DNA from: JBPRGH01 sp051418055
GTDB taxonomy: Bacteria; Bacteroidota; Bacteroidia; Cytophagales; Cyclobacteriaceae
Direction: 5' to 3'
Assembly: GCA_051418055.1 (NCBI GenBank)
Contig: JBPRGH010000079.1
Coordinates: 1-18,019 of the forward strand
Length of the DNA: 18,019 bases
The notes under the pieces are model-generated. The model was not told where the DNA came from, searched no databases, and saw only the letters and a list, made by a program, of their open reading frames with translations. A program made the position numbers and the translations under genes. Positions 14,853 through 18,019 of this stretch are shown here, piece after piece (the first letter of the stretch is position 1; every line of letters starts with the position of its first letter).

Positions 14853-16331
14853 TTATTCCTTTTTTTCAAATGTGCTTCTTTTTAACTCACCAACATGACT
14901 GTCATATTCAGCGCCATAATTTTCATAAACCATGAAGGTGCCATCCTCACCTATAACCGGCATAAAACTTATTTCCATAAAAAAAGGAAACCATGAAAGC
15001 TCTACCAAGCGTCCATTTTCCAACTTCACAAGCTTAAACTTTTCCGGATATTTTGTATTCGCAGAATGTTCAATCCATAATTGGTCTTTATCGGCTGAAA
15101 TGGCAATGGGGGTTTTTTCAGCAAAATAAAGTGAGTAGTTTGAATTTGAAATAAATTCATATTTTCCGGTTAAATTTTGAATCTCCTTTTTATCTGGTTG
15201 TATTTCACTGATGTGCCCTGTTACTATACCTTCTTCATCTTTTTCTACAAATATTTCCAGAAGTTCAGTTATCTTTCTTGAAATAGCTCTTTTATACATG
15301 GCTTGATTTGTCAATACTATGATGCTTACCTTGTCATCATTTGATCTTAAATACTCTGTTCCTGCAACCCCGGGATGATATACTACTTTGCGATCATTTA
15401 ATGTTTGGGTATTCCAGCCAAAACCGTAATGGGTATTAATGCCTTTATCTGTAATATTTGAGGTCCACATTTGTTCTTTGATCTCTTGTGTGAGTAATCT
15501 CTCACCGTTCAAAATGGCATCCCAGCTTATCATGTCATCAATGGTTGCATACACACCGCCGGCTGCATTTATCTCGGTATCGATTAGTCGCCAGGGGTTC
15601 CTATCAGGAATTATTTGCCCGTTTCGCTTAGAATATCCGCTTACCTGGTTAGCATGGATAGTAAAATGATCCTGCAGATAAGCAGTCTTCATTCCGGCAG
15701 GATCGAAAATCATTTTTTGCATGAATTCCTTGAAAGACATCCCACAAACTTTATGGATTATATAGCCCAATAGAAATATGCCGAGATCGCTGTACATAAA
15801 ATCCTGACCGGGTGTAAATACCAACGAATCATTTTTTGAATTTTGAAACATTTGTTCAGCACTATAGGTGCCTCTTACGGTACGATTGCCACGCTCAGAT
15901 CCAGTTCCGGGCAAACCTGAAGTGTGGGTCATCAGGTGTCTTATAGTTACCTCCCTCCAGTTTTCGGGAGCATCGGGTAAATGGAGATGGATTTTATCGT
16001 CAATATCTAGAACTCCTTGCTGCGACAGTAACATAATGGCAGAGCAAGTCATGTGTTTAGAAATAGAGGCTAACCAAAACACAGAACTATCAGTGACTGG
16101 TACATTATGCTCTATACTTGCCAGGCCGTAAATTTCTTTTTTTAAAATTTTTCCATCATGTATGATTGCCAGTGCAAGACCGGGAATTTTCTGCTCTTGC
16201 ATAACATGCTGAATATATAAATCAATCTCTTTTGATTTCTCCTCACTATAATTTACCTGTGCTGTTACAGAAAAAGCAATGCTATAAATCATTATAGTCA
16301 GAACATTAATTTTATTCCATGTATATCTCAT
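14853..16331 (-). CDS. Exported serine hydrolase, class C beta-lactamase fold
   Basis: This 492-residue protein has an N-terminal signal peptide (hydrophobic stretch about 8-22, likely cut near VTAQ). It then has the penicillin-binding-protein/class C beta-lactamase fold. The nucleophile motif SxxK is SISK (S89, K92), the second motif is YSD (180-182, a common variant of YxN), and HPG in VYHPGVAGTEY stands where lactamases have KTG. Family members act as D-amino-acid peptidases or esterases rather than antibiotic-resistance enzymes, and nothing here points to real beta-lactamase activity. The C-terminal 110 residues, starting at NLTGKYEF, look like the beta-rich extra domain found in many of these proteins. 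It is likely periplasmic. The PIG-L gene follows on the same strand. Confidence 0.9.
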   Translation of the reverse strand: MRYTWNKINVLTIMIYSIAFSVTAQVNYSEEKSKEIDLYIQHVMQEQKIPGLALAIIHDGKILKKEIYGLASIEHNVPVTDSSVFWLASISKHMTCSAIMLLSQQGVLDIDDKIHLHLPDAPENWREVTIRHLMTHTSGLPGTGSERGNRTVRGTYSAEQMFQNSKNDSLVFTPGQDFMYSDLGIFLLGYIIHKVCGMSFKEFMQKMIFDPAGMKTAYLQDHFTIHANQVSGYSKRNGQIIPDRNPWRLIDTEINAAGGVYATIDDMISWDAILNGERLLTQEIKEQMWTSNITDKGINTHYGFGWNTQTLNDRKVVYHPGVAGTEYLRSNDDKVSIIVLTNQAMYKRAISRKITELLEIFVEKDEEGIVTGHISEIQPDKKEIQNLTGKYEFISNSNYSLYFAEKTPIAISADKDQLWIEHSANTKYPEKFKLVKLENGRLVELSWFPFFMEISFMPVIGEDGTFMVYENYGAEYDSHVGELKRSTFEKKE

Positions 16332-16378
16332 AGCTAGTAAAATTATTTATGCCTCACATCTATATATCCTCCATAAGC

Positions 16379-16394
16379 CGTATCAGAACTAAAC
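16379..16394 (+). repeat. Short direct repeat beside the RAYT left end
   Basis: CGTATCAGAACTAAAC here recurs at 16420-16435 with one change (G to C). The second copy spans the edge of the left 27-bp inverted repeat. It may be the tail of a decayed neighbouring REP-like unit. Confidence 0.6.
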
Positions 16395-16399
16395 TCCCA

Positions 16400-16426
16400 G
16401 CTGGTGCGAGCTTGTAGCTCGTATCA
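16400..16426 (+). repeat. Left inverted repeat of the RAYT element
   Basis: The 27 bp starting GCTGGTGCGAGCTTG and ending GCTCGTATCA are the exact reverse complement of 17072-17098. The internal palindrome CGAGCT/AGCTCG can fold as a REP hairpin. It lies three bases past the transposase stop codon. Confidence 0.9.
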
Positions 16427-16429
16427 CAA

Positions 16430-16975
16430 CTAAACATAGTCGATTTGTAATAAACCTTTACCTCCACTATAATCTATTGCACTACTATATTTCCAATGGT
16501 AAGGTTCAAATACAAATCCTGCCTCTACTGGATTATTGTGTATATAATCTACCTTCTGATCAATCACAGCTGGACTCCATAATTGTATAGGATTATTATT
16601 TTGCTGCCAAAATTGTTTGTGTTTTACATTACTGTTATTAGCCCCAGCCTTTTCCATCATTTCAATAATCCATTCTCTTCTACTTTCATGAGGATTTTCT
16701 AAAATTTCCTTTTGCATTTGCTTTGAGGTATGGGTTTTTAAGTCTCTGAGTATATCCCCTGGATTACTATCTTTGCCTCTGTATATTAAATGAACGTGAC
16801 TTGGCATAATGCACCAGGCATAAATTTCCATTCGTTTATTTTCTCTGCAGAATTTAAGGCTTTCAAGAATGATATTAAAATAAAGTTCACGAACAAAGAT
16901 ATCTATCCAATGAATGGTAGCAAAGCTTACAAAGTATAAGCCTTCCTTATCATAAAATTTATACTTTCTACTCAT
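16430..16975 (-). CDS. REP-associated tyrosine transposase (RAYT)
   Basis: This 181-residue Y1-type HUH transposase begins MSRKYKF. The metal-binding HUH motif is H60-V-H62 in IMPSHVHLI, and the catalytic tyrosine is Y144 in DYIHNNPVEAG, the arrangement expected of RAYT proteins. These enzymes nick and join single-stranded hairpin DNA and are thought to spread REP sequences. ATG at 16975 is preferred over a TTG 60 bases upstream because family members start at this MSRKYKF. The reading frame is intact and all catalytic residues are present, so the enzyme may be active. It is the only gene between two perfect inverted repeats, and its stop lies three bases from the left one. Confidence 0.92.
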   Translation of the reverse strand: MSRKYKFYDKEGLYFVSFATIHWIDIFVRELYFNIILESLKFCRENKRMEIYAWCIMPSHVHLIYRGKDSNPGDILRDLKTHTSKQMQKEILENPHESRREWIIEMMEKAGANNSNVKHKQFWQQNNNPIQLWSPAVIDQKVDYIHNNPVEAGFVFEPYHWKYSSAIDYSGGKGLLQIDYV

Positions 16976-17071
16976 GGTTTGGTTTAGGTCGGTTGCTTTT
17001 ATAGATTTCAATAGAGCTAAAAGCTCCTTTTGCAATCTGACAAGGTAATAAAAATATTTAATTTCTTCTAC

Positions 17072-17098
17072 TGATACGAGCTACAAGCTCGCACCAGC
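17072..17098 (-). repeat. Right inverted repeat of the RAYT element
   Basis: This is the exact reverse complement of 16400-16426, located about 97 bp upstream of the transposase ATG. It has the same six-base-pair palindrome. The perfect identity of both copies suggests recent mobility or functional constraint. Confidence 0.9.
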
Positions 17099-17173
17099 GG
17101 AGCTACAAAGGATGAAAATAACCTAACCCACTGCCCGCCCTATATTTTTACAGCTACTGTTATATACAGCCGT

Positions 17174-17707
17174 TTACCATTTGTATTTAGTATTAGCTAA
17201 AGGATCTATATTTTTATACTCAGCAAAAGGTTTATTCGAATTTTCTGTCCACCAATTTTGATAATATAAACTTACTTCATCAAAAGAGATAAAATTTTTT
17301 AAATAGCTATGAGGCATTACTGTATCATACGGAGCAGGATATTGAGATGGATAATTATCTAATAGATTATCAGAATATGGATAGTTAGATCTAATATTTT
17401 CGATGGTCCACATGACGATAAAACCTACATAGCTGTCTTGTCCGCGAAAAGATGATATTGGGTTTACCGGGAATGTATCAATATGAGTGGTATCCGACAC
17501 ATAGTTCATAAGAAAGTGTATATTATCAGGATGAAATTTTGGGAGCGTATAATATCGGTAACTATTAGCTTTTAGTTGTTCAATATATTCCTGAGCATCA
17601 ATATCTGGATAAGTAAAACGGTTGATTTCTGCAGTTCGTTGTTCAGCAGAATTACAACCTATGATTGATATTAATGCTGGGAATAGATAATATAAAATGA
17701 GTTTCAT
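17174..17707 (-). CDS. Small lipoprotein, possibly DUF4943-like
   Basis: This 177-residue protein has a lipoprotein signal: hydrophobic LILYYLFPALISII, then GC with C18 lipidated. The ATG at 17707 is preferred over one 21 bases upstream because the signal peptide then starts normally. The mature part has EYIEQLKANSY, FPVNPISSF and a C-terminal NIDPLANTKYKW. This pattern resembles a Bacteroidota lipoprotein family that I recall as DUF4943, an assignment from memory only. No catalytic motif is visible and the function is unknown. It stands alone on the minus strand beside the RAYT element and is somewhat AT-rich. Confidence 0.75.
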   Translation of the reverse strand: MKLILYYLFPALISIIGCNSAEQRTAEINRFTYPDIDAQEYIEQLKANSYRYYTLPKFHPDNIHFLMNYVSDTTHIDTFPVNPISSFRGQDSYVGFIVMWTIENIRSNYPYSDNLLDNYPSQYPAPYDTVMPHSYLKNFISFDEVSLYYQNWWTENSNKPFAEYKNIDPLANTKYKW

Positions 17708-17867
17708 AGGATTCCTTTGGTTGTACATAATGTCTATACATCACATATAGATGATATATAACAATACATTAAATATAATTCAATATACATTTAATTCAAA
17801 TTCAAAGGTTTAAATCACTTACTTCTCAATTCTCTTTGCTATTAATTAATATTTTATTTGTTTCCAA

Positions 17868-17899
17868 CCTCCTCAGGGGTCTCCTGCAAGGGACTCTCG
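17868..17899 (-). repeat. Dispersed hairpin repeat, copy C (inverted)
   Basis: Read on the minus strand, this is the third copy of the repeat. The core AGTCCCTTGCAGGAGAC is identical to copy A and is followed by CCCTGAGGAGG. The left end has lost the CCTC arm (CGAG instead), so only the inner GTCCC/GGAGAC pairing is kept. Confidence 0.7.
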
Positions 17900-17947
17900 T
17901 ATGTTTGATATTAATTAACTTGTAAAGAAAAAGTACAATTTCTTGTA

Positions 17948-17976
17948 AAGGGACTTGCAGGAGAGAAAGTAGGACT
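17948..17976 (+). repeat. Possible scrambled fragment of the dispersed repeat
   Basis: AAGGGAC, CTTGCAGGAGA and GGACTCT all occur here and all are pieces of the repeat, but they are rearranged relative to copies A to C. It could be a decayed or inverted fragment 50 bp from copy C. The remaining 17708-18019 region holds nothing else I can identify. Confidence 0.35.
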
Positions 17977-18019
17977 CTAAATACTTCATAAAGAAGATAT
18001 TCTGCCTCAGGTTTAACCT

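Larger units (their letters stand above)
16400..17098 (-). mobile_element. RAYT element with hairpin-forming inverted repeats
   Basis: A REP-associated tyrosine transposase gene is flanked by perfect 27-bp inverted repeats at 16400-16426 and 17072-17098. Each repeat contains CGAGCT-TGT-AGCTCG, a six-base-pair hairpin with a three-base loop. Known RAYTs recognise such hairpins next to their own genes, so this looks like a complete or recently active unit of about 700 bp. Confidence 0.85.

Noticed and set aside
14853..16331. Antibiotic-resistance beta-lactamase
   Set aside because: The KTG motif is replaced by HPG and the extra C-terminal domain is typical of peptidase/esterase relatives.
1..18019. 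CRISPR array, tRNA or rRNA genes
   Set aside because: No regularly spaced repeats and no cloverleaf or rRNA-like sequence were seen.

Overview
The window looks like a chromosomal segment from a Bacteroidota bacterium, probably a free-living Cytophagia-type organism. The reasons are: start codons sit behind A-rich leaders with no Shine-Dalgarno sequence; there is a two-subunit 2-oxoacid:ferredoxin oxidoreductase with a fused gamma-alpha chain; there are two lipoproteins with typical Bacteroidota lipobox signals; and there is a RAYT transposase with the MSRKYKF start common in that phylum. The assignment comes from recognition of the families, not from a database search.

Layout. (1) Positions 185-937, minus strand: an NAD-type short-chain dehydrogenase. 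(2) Positions 1221-6267, plus strand: a tight three-gene operon. It encodes the alpha(gamma) and beta chains of a 2-oxoacid (probably 2-oxoglutarate):ferredoxin oxidoreductase, then a large protein ending in a single-cluster ferredoxin domain. (3) Positions 6411-13520, plus strand: a strikingly AT-rich block of five packed genes with overlapping or near-touching ends. They encode a Dam-like adenine methylase, a DGQHR-domain protein that also carries an N-terminal PD-(D/E)xK nuclease-like domain and a C-terminal HEPN-like RNxxxH motif, a calcineurin-like metallophosphoesterase, an ORC/CDC6-type AAA ATPase, and an unrecognised protein with a duplicated motif. (4) Positions 13876-16331, minus strand: a PIG-L/LmbE-type lipoprotein deacetylase and an exported beta-lactamase-fold serine hydrolase. 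(5) Positions 16400-17098: a RAYT transposase bracketed by perfect 27-bp inverted repeats, each able to form a hairpin. (6) Positions 17174-17707, minus strand: a small lipoprotein. A second, unrelated family of short imperfect-hairpin repeats occurs three times between genes (near 1070, 13765 and 17868).

The most interesting part is region 3. Its base composition differs sharply from the kor operon just upstream, its genes are translationally coupled, and its domains (modification methylase, DGQHR/nuclease/HEPN fusion, phosphoesterase, ATPase) are those of anti-phage systems. It does not match any named system I know: there is no dndCDE or dpd set, no BREX or DISARM core, and no classical restriction subunit. 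I propose it as a candidate undescribed five-gene defence system. Methylation of host DNA would mark self, and the nuclease, HEPN and phosphoesterase activities, governed by the ATPase, would act on unmodified or invading DNA. That scheme is inference; the domain motifs are visible in the sequence.
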